Source: Acidimicrobiales bacterium (GTDB taxonomy: Bacteria > Actinomycetota > Acidimicrobiia > Acidimicrobiales > Aldehydirespiratoraceae). Taken from it: 64,000 nt of DNA. The notes beneath the pieces were generated by a model, which was not told the origin of the DNA, did no database searches, and was given only the letters and a program-made list of their open reading frames with translations. The translations under genes were made by a program, and so were the position numbers. The stretch is taken from positions 124,001-188,000 of the forward strand of contig JAQWLJ010000033.1 in NCBI GenBank assembly GCA_029247365.1, in the 5' to 3' direction. Below are positions 25,509 to 34,057 of this stretch, in pieces. Position 1 is the first letter of the stretch; each line of letters starts with the position of its first letter.

Positions 25509-26488
25509 TTCGCCGGCTTGTCCTTGCGTTCGCCGTCGGCGCGCTCGTCGCTGCGTGCGCGGGTGAACGCGCCGAACTAGTTCCAGCGGAGCTGACCACC
25601 TCGACCGCAGTGGACGCGTTCACCACGACGACCACGCCGACCACGACGACCCCACCCGGTCCTCCCGATGGTGAGGTTGCCCCCAATGGCCGACGATACC
25701 CGGGGGTCGCGACCTCTGGCGAAGAAGTGGCCGAACGGATCGTCGAACTCGAGCGCTTGCTGCGCATAACCGACCCGAGCGAGTTGGCCTTCGCCGATCT
25801 CGCCCATGAACAGCAGATGCACTACCGCCATATCGGGCGAAATACCGACTGGCTGGTACCGCTGTGGGCCGCTGCCCCACCTGATCTTTTGTGGACCATC
25901 GAACGTCACGTCACGGCCCGCCAGCAGATCGGCGGCATCCCCGGTGGCGATCCGCCGATGAACGTCCCCGCCTGGGAGATCGTCGAGCCGCTCCCCGCCG
26001 ACGAACTCCTCGCGCTGTATCGACAGGCATCCGACGAGACTGGGATCGACTGGACGTATCTGGCCGCGATCAACCTGCTGGAGACCGGGTACGGGCGCAT
26101 CCGGGGCACGTCGACCGCTGGTGCCCAAGGGCCGATGCAGTTCCTCCCCACGACCTGGCAAGAGGTCAGCAACGGCGACATCAACGACCCCTACGACGCG
26201 ATCCCCGCCGCAGCTCGCTACCTCGTGCGGCGGGGCGGCCCCGACGACATGCAACGAGCACTGTGGGGGTACAACAACACCGACTACTACGTGCGGGCGG
26301 TATCGGCCTACGCCGAACTCTTCCGCGATGACCTTGCGAATTACGTCGCCACCCACCAGTGGGAGATTCATTACTCGGCCGCGATCGGCGATCTATGGCT
26401 CCCAGTCGGTTACTTCCGCACCGAGTCGATACCGGCCGAGGACTACCTCGCCGACGCGCCGTGGTCCGCACCACCCCCTCCGGCGTAA
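25505..26488 (+). CDS. Lytic transglycosylase-like lipoprotein (SLT domain)
   Basis: Lipid-anchored peptidoglycan enzyme of 327 residues. The GTG start at 25505 gives a signal with lipobox VAAC (Cys18), then a Thr/Pro-rich linker. The SLT domain lies at about 175-275: LYRQASDETGIDWTYLAAINLLETGYG holds the catalytic Glu, followed by GAQGPMQFLPTTW and ALWGYNNTDYYVRAV. The end is not fully resolved; the C-terminus after 290 is Pro-rich. It overlaps the dehydrogenase gene by 4 bp and is followed by the GNAT gene. Confidence 0.86.
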   Translation: MIRRLVLAFAVGALVAACAGERAELVPAELTTSTAVDAFTTTTTPTTTTPPGPPDGEVAPNGRRYPGVATSGEEVAERIVELERLLRITDPSELAFADLAHEQQMHYRHIGRNTDWLVPLWAAAPPDLLWTIERHVTARQQIGGIPGGDPPMNVPAWEIVEPLPADELLALYRQASDETGIDWTYLAAINLLETGYGRIRGTSTAGAQGPMQFLPTTWQEVSNGDINDPYDAIPAAARYLVRRGGPDDMQRALWGYNNTDYYVRAVSAYAELFRDDLANYVATHQWEIHYSAAIGDLWLPVGYFRTESIPAEDYLADAPWSAPPPPA

Positions 26489-26500
26489 TACCGTGGCGGG

Positions 26501-26947
26501 ATGGTCGAGGTCACCATCGCATCCGAGGCAACCGCCGATCTGCACGCCGCAATGCAGCGCCTGGTTCCTCAGCTGTCGTCGTCAAATCTGCCGCCGTCGT
26601 TGGACGACCTCGACCGCATCTGCCGTCACGAGGCGAACTCGTTCTTCGTTGCGTCCGACGCCACCGGCGTTCTCGGGGTGCTGACCCTCGTTGTTTTCCC
26701 AATCCCAACCGGTATCCGAGCCTGGATCGAAGACGTCATCGTCGACGACGACGCCCGCGGGAAGGGTGTGGGCCGACTGCTGAACGAGACCGCAATCGAA
26801 CATGCCTTCAACCGGGGGGCGATCACCGTCGACCTCACGTCTCGGCCGTCGCGGGAGGCCGCGAACCGCCTCTACCAACGCATCGGATTCGTGCCCCGGG
26901 AGACCAACGTCTACCGCTACAGCAAGCCCGCACAACTCGACAGCTAA
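26501..26947 (+). CDS. GNAT-family N-acetyltransferase
   Basis: A 148-residue acetyl-CoA-dependent acetyltransferase. The central strand AWIEDVIVDDDARGKGVGRLLNETAI contains the acetyl-CoA loop (R/G-x-G-x-G: RGKGVGR). The later REAANRLYQRIGFVPRETNVYRY is the typical C-terminal end. It starts 12 bp after the transglycosylase stop. The acceptor (small molecule, peptide or protein) cannot be told from the sequence. Confidence 0.85.
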   Translation: MVEVTIASEATADLHAAMQRLVPQLSSSNLPPSLDDLDRICRHEANSFFVASDATGVLGVLTLVVFPIPTGIRAWIEDVIVDDDARGKGVGRLLNETAIEHAFNRGAITVDLTSRPSREAANRLYQRIGFVPRETNVYRYSKPAQLDS

Positions 26948-27109
26948 GCCGCCACCAACGCCCACCGCCCGCCGATTCCACTATCGACGTCGGTGAGCTC
27001 CGAGCTGAGAAACCCGCATCGGACATGGGGCGCCCCCCGACAGCGACTCCTGCACTGGACCCAGCCGCCGACCGATCGGTTGTTTGAGTCACGCCGATAG
27101 CTTGTCCGG

Positions 27110-27979
27110 GTGGCCGAGAAACCCGCTGACGACCTGAACTGGCTCCGGGCCACGCCCGATCTCCGAAACCCCGTTCTCATCGTTGCGTTCGAGGGATGGA
27201 ACGACGCCGGCGACGCCGCCACGATCGCGGCGCGTCACCTCGCCGAACGATTCGACGCCACCCCGCTCGCATCGATTGACCCCGAGCGCTACTACGACTT
27301 CAGCACCACGCGACCACTCGTGCACCTCGATGAGGACCGCAACCGCTCCATCACCTGGCCCGAAAACGAACTCCTCGCGGGACGGGCATCGTCGAGCGGC
27401 AACGACATCGTGGTTTTGCTTGGACTCGAGCCACAGCTTCGCTGGCGTACGTTCTGCGAACAGGTCGTCGCCGTAGCCCGTGCGATCGGTGCCAGTCGAG
27501 TCGTCACGCTCGGCGCACTGCTGGCCGACGTGCCGCACACCCGTCCCGTAGAGGTCTACGGCGCCACTGACGACCCGGCGCTGATGGATCAGCTCGACCT
27601 TGCCGCATCGAGCTATGAAGGCCCCACCGGCATCGTCGGCGTGCTCTCCACCGAGGCCACCGCTGCTGGCTTCCCAACCGCGTCGTTTTGGGCTGCAGTC
27701 CCGTCGTACGTGCCGGGCGCCCCGTCACCGAAGGCAGGGCTCGCCCTCGTGCACAAAGTCTGCGAACTGCTCGGCACCAGCGTGTTCGTCACCGACCTCG
27801 AGATCGCCGCAGCGTCATATGAGCGTCAAGTCGACGAACTCGTCGCCGAAGATGACGACACCCTCGAGTACGTCCGCGACCTCGAAGACGCATGGGATCT
27901 CGACGAGGCCGACGATCTCAACGACGATCCGGAACTTCTCGTTGCCGAAGTCGAAGAGTTCCTCCGCGACGTCGACTGA
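27110..27979 (+). CDS. PAC2-family protein (proteasome assembly chaperone-like)
   Basis: A 289-residue protein of the PAC2 superfamily, common in actinobacteria. The N-terminal VLIVAFEGWNDAGDAATIAARHL and the VTLGALLADVPHTRPV block define the fold; PYVPGAPSPKAGLALVHKV-like segments (here YVPGAPSPKAGLALV) follow. The C-terminus is a very acidic tail rich in Asp/Glu. Its exact function is unknown; the family is named for eukaryotic 20S assembly factors. The start is GTG at 27110. Upstream, 162 bp hold no gene that I can support. Confidence 0.82.
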   Translation: MAEKPADDLNWLRATPDLRNPVLIVAFEGWNDAGDAATIAARHLAERFDATPLASIDPERYYDFSTTRPLVHLDEDRNRSITWPENELLAGRASSSGNDIVVLLGLEPQLRWRTFCEQVVAVARAIGASRVVTLGALLADVPHTRPVEVYGATDDPALMDQLDLAASSYEGPTGIVGVLSTEATAAGFPTASFWAAVPSYVPGAPSPKAGLALVHKVCELLGTSVFVTDLEIAAASYERQVDELVAEDDDTLEYVRDLEDAWDLDEADDLNDDPELLVAEVEEFLRDVD

Positions 27980-27982
27980 GCG

Positions 27983-28816
27983 TCAGACCCCGAGCACGTC
28001 GGTGACCCAACCGGCGCAGGTATCGACGACCTCGAGCCCGTCTGGTTCGTTGAAGACCTCGTGACCGAGGTCGTCGTAGACGATCCGTTTCGCGCCAGGG
28101 ACAGTCTCGAGAATTTCTGATGCACCGACGGGAACCAGCTTGTCCTTCGCGCCGTGGACGCAGAGAACAGGAATGTCGATGTTGCCGATCGTGGCCCGGG
28201 CCTGCTGGATTGCGTCAATCGACTCGAGCGCCAGCGAGATGGTGACGAAGTCCACGCGCAGTGGATCTTCCATAAACCGCTCACCGACCGACACGTCCTC
28301 GGCGAAAACGGTGGCGTCCCACTCGTCGCGATGCTCGAAGCCAGGCGCAACGCGCCGAATAACGGGACCAACGGTCACCAACATCTTCGCCTTGCCGTCG
28401 AGCTCTGCGGCGAGCGCGGGACCCGATGCGATCAACGCGTCGGGCTGAGGACGGTCGGTACCGCAGTAGCCGGTGGCCATCAGGCCGCCGAGTGAGTGAC
28501 CGATCATCGCCGTCGGAAGGCCGAGCGCGCGAACTTCTGCGAGCTGATCTTCGATGTCGTTGTGGAAGTGGCTCCAGTCGTCGACGTAGGCCCGCTTCCC
28601 ACCGGATTGGCCGTAGCCCCGGTTGTCGATCGCGATCGTCTCGATCCCGTGCTCAGCGAGCCGAGTTCCAACGTGTTCGTAGCGACCGCTGTGCTCACCC
28701 ATACCGTGGATCAGCAGTGCTGCAGCCTTGGCCGGACCCGACGGGGTCCAGCGGCGTCGTAACTGGATCAGGCCATCTCGGGTTGTTCCGTGGTCGATGG
28801 TCGCCGTGATGGTCAC
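27983..28816 (-). CDS. Alpha/beta hydrolase, monoacylglycerol lipase-like
   Basis: A 277-residue hydrolase of the Hydrolase_4 (MGL) type. ALLIHGMGEHSGRYEHVGTRLAEHG carries the oxyanion HGxxEHSxRY pattern. The nucleophile elbow is GHSLGG, the acid lies in VHGAKDKLVP and the catalytic His in DDLGHEVFNE. It could release fatty acids from monoacylglycerols or related esters. The GTG start at 28816 overlaps the Nudix stop by 4 bp. It is the last gene of the amtB-glnD-Nudix-hydrolase run, convergent with the PAC2 gene. Confidence 0.88.
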   Translation of the reverse strand: MTITATIDHGTTRDGLIQLRRRWTPSGPAKAAALLIHGMGEHSGRYEHVGTRLAEHGIETIAIDNRGYGQSGGKRAYVDDWSHFHNDIEDQLAEVRALGLPTAMIGHSLGGLMATGYCGTDRPQPDALIASGPALAAELDGKAKMLVTVGPVIRRVAPGFEHRDEWDATVFAEDVSVGERFMEDPLRVDFVTISLALESIDAIQQARATIGNIDIPVLCVHGAKDKLVPVGASEILETVPGAKRIVYDDLGHEVFNEPDGLEVVDTCAGWVTDVLGV

Positions 28817-29508
28817 TCGATCTCCAACATGGGGTCGCCCTTCCAGATGGGATCGCGGGGCGAGTCGAACAAGACGGGGACATCTTCGCCTCGGATCGCC
28901 CGGAATGCATGCTCGGCCCACAGATCGGCACCGGCCGTTGGATCCGGAAGCGCATCTTCGGCGAAGAAGCCAACGTCGGTGCACTCGAGCGGATGCGCTT
29001 CGAGGGCTCCACCGGTGGCCTGGCAGTGGAAGACGAGCGAGACGAGCGGGATTCGGGTAAACCCTCGGCGCTGACCGTCGAGCACGGCGATCGGCCGCAC
29101 CACATTGCACTCGATGCCGGTCTCTTCCTTGACTTCCTTCACCACGACCTCGGCCGGCGAATAGCCAATGTCGGCCCAGCCAGTTGGATAGAGCCAGACG
29201 CCAGAGTCGGCTCGCTGCACCATCAGCAGTTCACCGTCGTCGTTACCGACAACCGCACCCACGGTGATCTTCGGTGTCTGATAGCCGGCGACACCGCTAC
29301 CGATACGGTCGAGCCACTCCTGCACCTGATGGTTCGGGTCGAGCCCGCCCACCACGTGCGAACGGATGTCGGCGGCGATCTCGAGCACCTGCTCGAAGCG
29401 CTCCCGCTCGTACAGATTCTCGGTGAAACCGAGGCCGGTGATCGCAGTGGCCGACAATGCCTCCGCCCAACGCAGCAGCTCTCGTTCGGTGGCAGGGTGA
29501 TCGGTCAC
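28813..29508 (-). CDS. Nudix hydrolase with N-terminal NUDIX_N-like domain (ADP-ribose pyrophosphatase-like)
   Basis: 231 residues. The N-terminal part to about 70 is a helical segment typical of nucleoside-diphosphate-sugar Nudix enzymes. The Nudix box is GWADIGYSPAEVVVKEVKEETGIE (read here in pieces: G, then EVVVKEVKEETG), with Lys where many members have Arg at the first REV position. It should cleave a nucleoside diphosphate linked to another moiety in a Mg-dependent way. It lies 18 bp downstream of glnD and overlaps the hydrolase start. No role in nitrogen control is known for it. Confidence 0.85.
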   Translation of the reverse strand: MTDHPATERELLRWAEALSATAITGLGFTENLYERERFEQVLEIAADIRSHVVGGLDPNHQVQEWLDRIGSGVAGYQTPKITVGAVVGNDDGELLMVQRADSGVWLYPTGWADIGYSPAEVVVKEVKEETGIECNVVRPIAVLDGQRRGFTRIPLVSLVFHCQATGGALEAHPLECTDVGFFAEDALPDPTAGADLWAEHAFRAIRGEDVPVLFDSPRDPIWKGDPMLEIE

Positions 29509-29526
29509 AGAGAAGGCAGCCTCGGG

Positions 29527-31815
29527 TCAGGCGTCGGCGCCAATGGCCGACAGCACGGCGAGTTCAATCTCTGCAAGGTACTCGGGATCGGTGACCTTGG
29601 TACCGCTTGGACCTCGCACGTAGAAGGTGTCGACCACGTCGGAACCAAGGGTCTGGACCTTCGCCCGGATGATGTCGAGGTCGAGTTCGACGAAGGCCCG
29701 GGTGACTCGGTACAGGAAGCCAATCGAGTCCGGCCCACGCACCTCGAGCACCGTCGCCGTGGCCGAGATCTCGTTGTCGACGATCACCTCAGGCTCAGTC
29801 GGTCTCGCCGTCGACACCCGCTGGAAACGATACGACTTGGCCCGCCGGAGGAGGCGCGCGGTGATGGCAAGTTCGCGACGGAGGGCTCGATCGATGTCGC
29901 GAGTGACCGCCCCGGGCCGTTCATGCAACGCAACACCGCCTTCAACCCGGATCTCATCGATCGCCATGCGCTCGGCGGTGGTGAGGTTGGCGTCGAGGAT
30001 GTCGATGCCGTGCAAGGCCAGTGCGCCGGCCACCCGGCTGAACACGCCAGCGCGGTCGGGGGTAACCACCGTGACGAGGTTTCCTTCGATCTTTACGAGC
30101 CGCTCACCGGACGCAGCCTGTTCGAGCAGCTCGACCGACGGGAAGTTCGACGTCGGCTCCTCTTCGTGCTCGCCGCGCAGATAGGCAACGACTCGGGTCG
30201 CCAACTCGCGAACGAGTTCGGCCTTCCAGCCGCCCCACGCTGACTTGCTGGTAGCGATGGAGTCAGCCTCGGTAAGCGCTGCGAGGAGCTCAATGGTGCC
30301 GACCGAACCCACCGCGTTGGCGACCGCAATGATCGTGCCGATGTCATCAAGGTCGCGACGAGACGCGATATCAGGCAACAGCAGGTGATGACGCACCAGC
30401 GCCTCGAGGACCTCGATGTCTTCGGGCGGGTACCCCATGCGCGTCGCGATGGTATTGACCAGTCCGACGCCGACCTCGCTGTGGTCGCCCGGGTAGCCCT
30501 TCCCGATGTCGTGGAACAGTCCGCCAAGTACCAGCAGATCGGGTCGCTCCACCCGGTCGACGAGCTCGGCTGCCTCCGCCGCCGCCTCGAGCAGGTGCCG
30601 ATCAACGGTGAACCGGTGGTACGCGTTGCGCTGCGGTCGGTGGCGATTGGGCGCCCACTCGGGAATAAGACGAGTGACGAGGTCAACCTGATCGAGCGCT
30701 TCCACCACACGGATCATCTCGTGCCCGGTGAGCAGGAGGTCAACGAAGAGATCGCGGGCCTCGTCCGGCCACGGGTCGGGCAGATGCGTGCCCTCGTCAG
30801 CGATGCGGTCAAGCACGTCACGCTCAATGAACGCATCGTGTTGTGCTGCACGGAGTGCGATTCGCAACGGCAGGACCGGATCGGCGGCATCGGTATCGGC
30901 ATCGAGGCGGACCGTGTCATCAGCGAGTTGGATGCCGTGACCGAGGTCGCGGGTCTTGGGGAGCCGGCGCCGACGTTGGCCGCTCAGGTGAATGCGGTGC
31001 AGCACCGCGTCCTGAATGCCCTGCACGGTTCGGCCTGCGGCAGCCACATCGGCCATGAGGTCGTCGGCGTCGCCGTAGCCGAGGCGATCGGCAACCTCGT
31101 CTTGTTCCTGCAACAGAAGCTGGTTGTTGGCCCGGCCCGTCGATCGATGCAGCTCGATACGCGCCGACAGCAAGACGCGGTGCGGCTCGTCAAGGGCTTG
31201 GCGTTCGCTCTCTTCGAGCAGATCGCGGTCGGCAAGGTCGATCCACCGAAGTGTGTGCAGGTCGCGCAGGCCGCCCTGGGAAAGTTTGAGGTCGGGTTCG
31301 AGAAGGAACGCAAGCTCGCCAGACGATGCGTGCCGCTCGCGGCAACGCACGCTCAACTGGTCGAGCATGCCGTTGCGGTTGTCGCGCCACTGCTGGAGGG
31401 CCCGCCGCTTGAGGTCGTCGACCAACGAGTCACTGCCACCGAGGCAGCGGATCTCGAGAAGCGACGTCGCCGTGTCGAGATCATCGGCCGCCAGATCGAG
31501 AGCCTCGTCAACCGTACGTACGGCATGGCCGAGCTTCATACCCGAATCCCAGATCGGGTACCAGATGCGTTCGGCAACACCGGCAGCGGAGCCTTCGAAC
31601 TGGCAGACAAGCAGTAAGTCGAGATCGGAGCCGGGGCTGAGATCGCCGCGACCGTACCCACCGACCGCGGCGAGGGCGAAGCCGGGGAGATCGCCGACCT
31701 CATCGATCACCAAGCTGAGCCAGCCGTCGACTGCAGCGGTGTACGCCTCCGCCAACGCCGTCCCGACCAAAGAACGGTCGGCGACGACATCAGCGGTGGC
31801 GGGAATGGTCTTCAT
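29527..31815 (-). CDS. glnD: [Protein-PII] uridylyltransferase/adenylyltransferase
   Basis: Nitrogen-status sensor, 762 residues, that modifies and demodifies PII. The N-terminal nucleotidyltransferase domain has VGGYGRGDLSPGSDLDLLLV. The HD hydrolase domain has GLFHDIGKGYPGDHSEVG. Two C-terminal ACT domains (VVTPDRAGVFSRVAGALALHG and EVRGPDSIGFLYRVTRAFVEL, partly shown) sense glutamine. It starts 51 bp after amtB. In many actinobacteria glnK sits between them; here there is no room for it, so its PII partner must be encoded elsewhere. Confidence 0.93.
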   Translation of the reverse strand: MKTIPATADVVADRSLVGTALAEAYTAAVDGWLSLVIDEVGDLPGFALAAVGGYGRGDLSPGSDLDLLLVCQFEGSAAGVAERIWYPIWDSGMKLGHAVRTVDEALDLAADDLDTATSLLEIRCLGGSDSLVDDLKRRALQQWRDNRNGMLDQLSVRCRERHASSGELAFLLEPDLKLSQGGLRDLHTLRWIDLADRDLLEESERQALDEPHRVLLSARIELHRSTGRANNQLLLQEQDEVADRLGYGDADDLMADVAAAGRTVQGIQDAVLHRIHLSGQRRRRLPKTRDLGHGIQLADDTVRLDADTDAADPVLPLRIALRAAQHDAFIERDVLDRIADEGTHLPDPWPDEARDLFVDLLLTGHEMIRVVEALDQVDLVTRLIPEWAPNRHRPQRNAYHRFTVDRHLLEAAAEAAELVDRVERPDLLVLGGLFHDIGKGYPGDHSEVGVGLVNTIATRMGYPPEDIEVLEALVRHHLLLPDIASRRDLDDIGTIIAVANAVGSVGTIELLAALTEADSIATSKSAWGGWKAELVRELATRVVAYLRGEHEEEPTSNFPSVELLEQAASGERLVKIEGNLVTVVTPDRAGVFSRVAGALALHGIDILDANLTTAERMAIDEIRVEGGVALHERPGAVTRDIDRALRRELAITARLLRRAKSYRFQRVSTARPTEPEVIVDNEISATATVLEVRGPDSIGFLYRVTRAFVELDLDIIRAKVQTLGSDVVDTFYVRGPSGTKVTDPEYLAEIELAVLSAIGADA

Positions 31816-31866
31816 CGTTCAGCGAACCACTCGACGGTGCATGCCGCCGAGGGTACCGCTTGCCAA

Positions 31867-33066
31867 TCAGTCGACGTAGGCCGTCTCGGCGTGCTGGGTC
31901 TGATCAAGGCCGGCGAGCTCGTCCTCGTTGCTCACCCGGATTCCCATCGTGGCATCGAGCGCCTTGGCGATGGCGTAGGTGACGATGAACGAGAAGGCGA
32001 TGACCGAGATGATGGCGATGAGCTGACTGACCACGAGCGCACCGTCACCGAAGAACAGGCCATCGACGCCACCGATGCTCGCATCGGCGAAGAAGCCGAG
32101 CAGCACACCGCCGACGATGCCGCCGACCATGTGGATGCCAACGACGTCGAGGCTGTCGTCGTAGCCATACTTGCCCTTGAGCTGAATGGCGAAGTAGCAG
32201 CAGACTGAGGCGAGCGCACCAAAGACGATCGGTGAGAGCCCGCCAACGAAGCCCGCAGCTGGCGTGATGGCGACGAGACCGGCGACCACACCGGAAGCCC
32301 CGCCAAGAGTGGTGGCGTGACCGTCGCGGAGTCGCTCGATCAACAGCCAAGAGATCATGCCAGCGGCGCCGGCGACAAAGGTGTTCAGAACAGCTTGGGC
32401 GGCGACGCCGTCGGCGGCAAAGGCCGAACCACCGTTGAAACCGAACCAACCGAACCACAGGATGCCGGCGCCGAGCATGACGAACGGCAGATTGTGGGGC
32501 GGCATCGCCGTGTTGGGCCATCCAACCCGCTTGCCGAGCACCATGACAAGCGCAAGCGACGCAACACCGGCGTTGATGTGGATTGCGGTGCCGCCAGCAA
32601 AGTCGATGGCGGCCGGGTCGAGCTTGCTGTGATGCCAGCCGACGTACACCCAGTAGAAGACCGGCGTGTAGACGAGCAAGCTCCAGACCGGCACGAAGAT
32701 GGCCCAAGCCGAGAACTTCATACGGTCGGCCACGGCGCCGGCGATCAGCGCCGGGGTGATCGCAGCGAACGTCATCGAGAAGGCAACGGCAATCAGCGCG
32801 TCGGCACCCTTAACGTCGGAGAGCCCCAGCACATCGAGGTTGCCGATGAATGCTTCGAGGCCTTCACCGTCGCCACTGTTCCCCAGTGAGAACGTGAGCA
32901 CAACCCACAGCAGCGGCACGATGCCGAGGCAGTAGGTGTTCATGTTGAGCATGTTCAAGACGTTCTTCGAGCGGACCATGCCGCCGTAGAACAGGGCAAG
33001 GCCCGGGACCATGAACAGCACGAGCGCCGTGCTGATCAACATCCAGGCGATGTCGCCACCTTCCAT
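31867..33066 (-). CDS. amtB: Ammonium transporter
   Basis: Membrane channel of 399 residues with about 11 helices. Start ATG 33066 has GGGAGGAAG 5-7 bp upstream. Family marks are ALFYGGMVRSKNVLNML, DFAGGTAIHINAGVASLAL, WFGWFGFNGGS and GIHMVGGIVGGVLLG, which includes the second pore His of the twin-His site (DVVGIHMVGG) and the first in the AIHIN segment. An upstream 38-bp element (33134-33171) has the spacing of a GlnR box, so nitrogen-limited induction is likely (inference). glnD follows downstream. Confidence 0.94.
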   Translation of the reverse strand: MEGGDIAWMLISTALVLFMVPGLALFYGGMVRSKNVLNMLNMNTYCLGIVPLLWVVLTFSLGNSGDGEGLEAFIGNLDVLGLSDVKGADALIAVAFSMTFAAITPALIAGAVADRMKFSAWAIFVPVWSLLVYTPVFYWVYVGWHHSKLDPAAIDFAGGTAIHINAGVASLALVMVLGKRVGWPNTAMPPHNLPFVMLGAGILWFGWFGFNGGSAFAADGVAAQAVLNTFVAGAAGMISWLLIERLRDGHATTLGGASGVVAGLVAITPAAGFVGGLSPIVFGALASVCCYFAIQLKGKYGYDDSLDVVGIHMVGGIVGGVLLGFFADASIGGVDGLFFGDGALVVSQLIAIISVIAFSFIVTYAIAKALDATMGIRVSNEDELAGLDQTQHAETAYVD

Positions 33067-33133
33067 CTGTCTTCCTCCCGATCCACCCCCGCGACGTGTC
33101 CCCGGGGTACAAGCCCAAACGTAAGAAACGAAC

Positions 33134-33171
33134 GTTTCCGGATTGTTTCCGGAGCCTGATCCGTCTGTTAC
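33134..33171 (-). promoter_or_regulatory. GlnR-like box upstream of amtB (11-bp periodic half-sites)
   Basis: On the minus strand four 5-mers recur at an exact 11-bp period: GTAAC, ATCAG, GAAAC, GAAAC, each separated by 6 bases. The actinobacterial GlnR consensus is GTNAC-N6-GAAAC, repeated with the same spacing. Three of the four half-sites match at 4 or 5 of 5 positions. The element ends 67 bp upstream of amtB. In addition GAAACG-AA-CGTTTC (33125-33138) is an inverted repeat overlapping its edge. Confidence 0.62.
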
Positions 33172-33271
33172 CGAACGTCGGCCGTACGGCGAACGCAACG
33201 CTCGGGCGAGCACCAAAGCCTGAGGGCAACCTGACCGACGTTCGGGGGGGCCCACCGAAGGCCCGACCAAA

Positions 33272-33571
33272 TCAGCCGAGCAGCTCCGCAGCGCGGCGAA
33301 AGACGATCGAGCGCGGGAGCGCATCGGCACAACCGGCTGCCTTCGCTGCGACAAGCGCTTCGTCGTCAACGTGCGCGCCGTAAGCGATGACGGTCCGGCC
33401 ATCGGCCACGACAGTGGCCGGGTCGATGCCGAGTGCGAGATCGAGCAGCACCACAGTTGCGTCGGCTAGCTCGCTGGCATCGACCGACCGTACGATCGTG
33501 ACGCCAGGAGCGGCTGACCGAAATCGGCTGCCGTCCATCAGATCTCGGGTGATCACAACCCTCTCAGCCAT
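33272..33571 (-). CDS. Small hypothetical protein, receiver- or NAD-fold-like
   Basis: 99 residues from ATG 33571: a beta-alpha pattern AERVVITRDLMDGSRF, VTIVRSV, ATVVLLDLALG, RTVIAYGAHVDDEALVAAKAAGCADALPRS. The order of VLLDLALG and the IAYGAHVD strand, then a conserved-looking Gly-Cys-Ala-Asp-Ala-Leu end, resembles the alpha/beta core of response-regulator receivers, although no phospho-acceptor pair is fully convincing. I do not recognise the gene. It overlaps the end of the upstream gene by 8 bp, so the two form a pair. Confidence 0.6.
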   Translation of the reverse strand: MAERVVITRDLMDGSRFRSAAPGVTIVRSVDASELADATVVLLDLALGIDPATVVADGRTVIAYGAHVDDEALVAAKAAGCADALPRSIVFRRAAELLG

Positions 33572-34043
33572 GGCCAGCCTCGCGACGACGCCGTAGATGA
33601 ACATGGGCCCGGGCCGCGCCCCACAGCAGTCCCGGCTCGTGGAGCGAGGGGTCAAGGTCGGCAAACGCGGCCGGCCCAAGTTGGTAGGGGTCATTCGGGA
33701 ACTGCCGCTCGTGAAACTCGTCTCTCGGAGGGTGGGGCGACCCCCAGGCAGACAGGCATTCGGTCATCGGTGTGACACCTGCTCTGAGCGACGCCAACGG
33801 AGAGCCCACGCCAGCGTCGACATCGGCTGCGAGAGCGGCTCGAAGCGCGGGCATGACTACGGCGACGGTCTCCTCTGCGACACCGGGCGCAGCTGCTGGG
33901 TTGAAGGCAACACCGCCTATCTCGCGCAGCGAACGCACGACCCAGCCAGAGATCGCGGCTTCGATGCGCTCAGCGAGGTCGAACGCGAAGGCGGCGAGCT
34001 GAGCCTCGTCGTTCGCGAGCGTCGCTTCGGGCTGCGCTTCCAC
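33564..34043 (-). CDS. Conserved hypothetical protein
   Basis: 159 residues from GTG 34043, divergent from acnX by 14 bp. Features: a helical N-terminus LAAFAFDLAERIEAAISGWVVRSLREIGG, an Ala-rich middle, then GVTPMTECLSAWGSPHPPRDEFHERQFPNDPYQLGPAAFADLDPSLHEPGLLWGAARAHVHL (given only as start and end in spirit: the DPYQLGPAAFADL block). The composition and the LSAWG/HPPRDEF segment are typical of a family seen in actinobacteria, but I cannot name it. It is followed by and overlaps the receiver-like gene. Confidence 0.6.
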   Translation of the reverse strand: MEAQPEATLANDEAQLAAFAFDLAERIEAAISGWVVRSLREIGGVAFNPAAAPGVAEETVAVVMPALRAALAADVDAGVGSPLASLRAGVTPMTECLSAWGSPHPPRDEFHERQFPNDPYQLGPAAFADLDPSLHEPGLLWGAARAHVHLRRRREAGHG

Positions 34044-34057
34044 CTCGTCAGACTACG

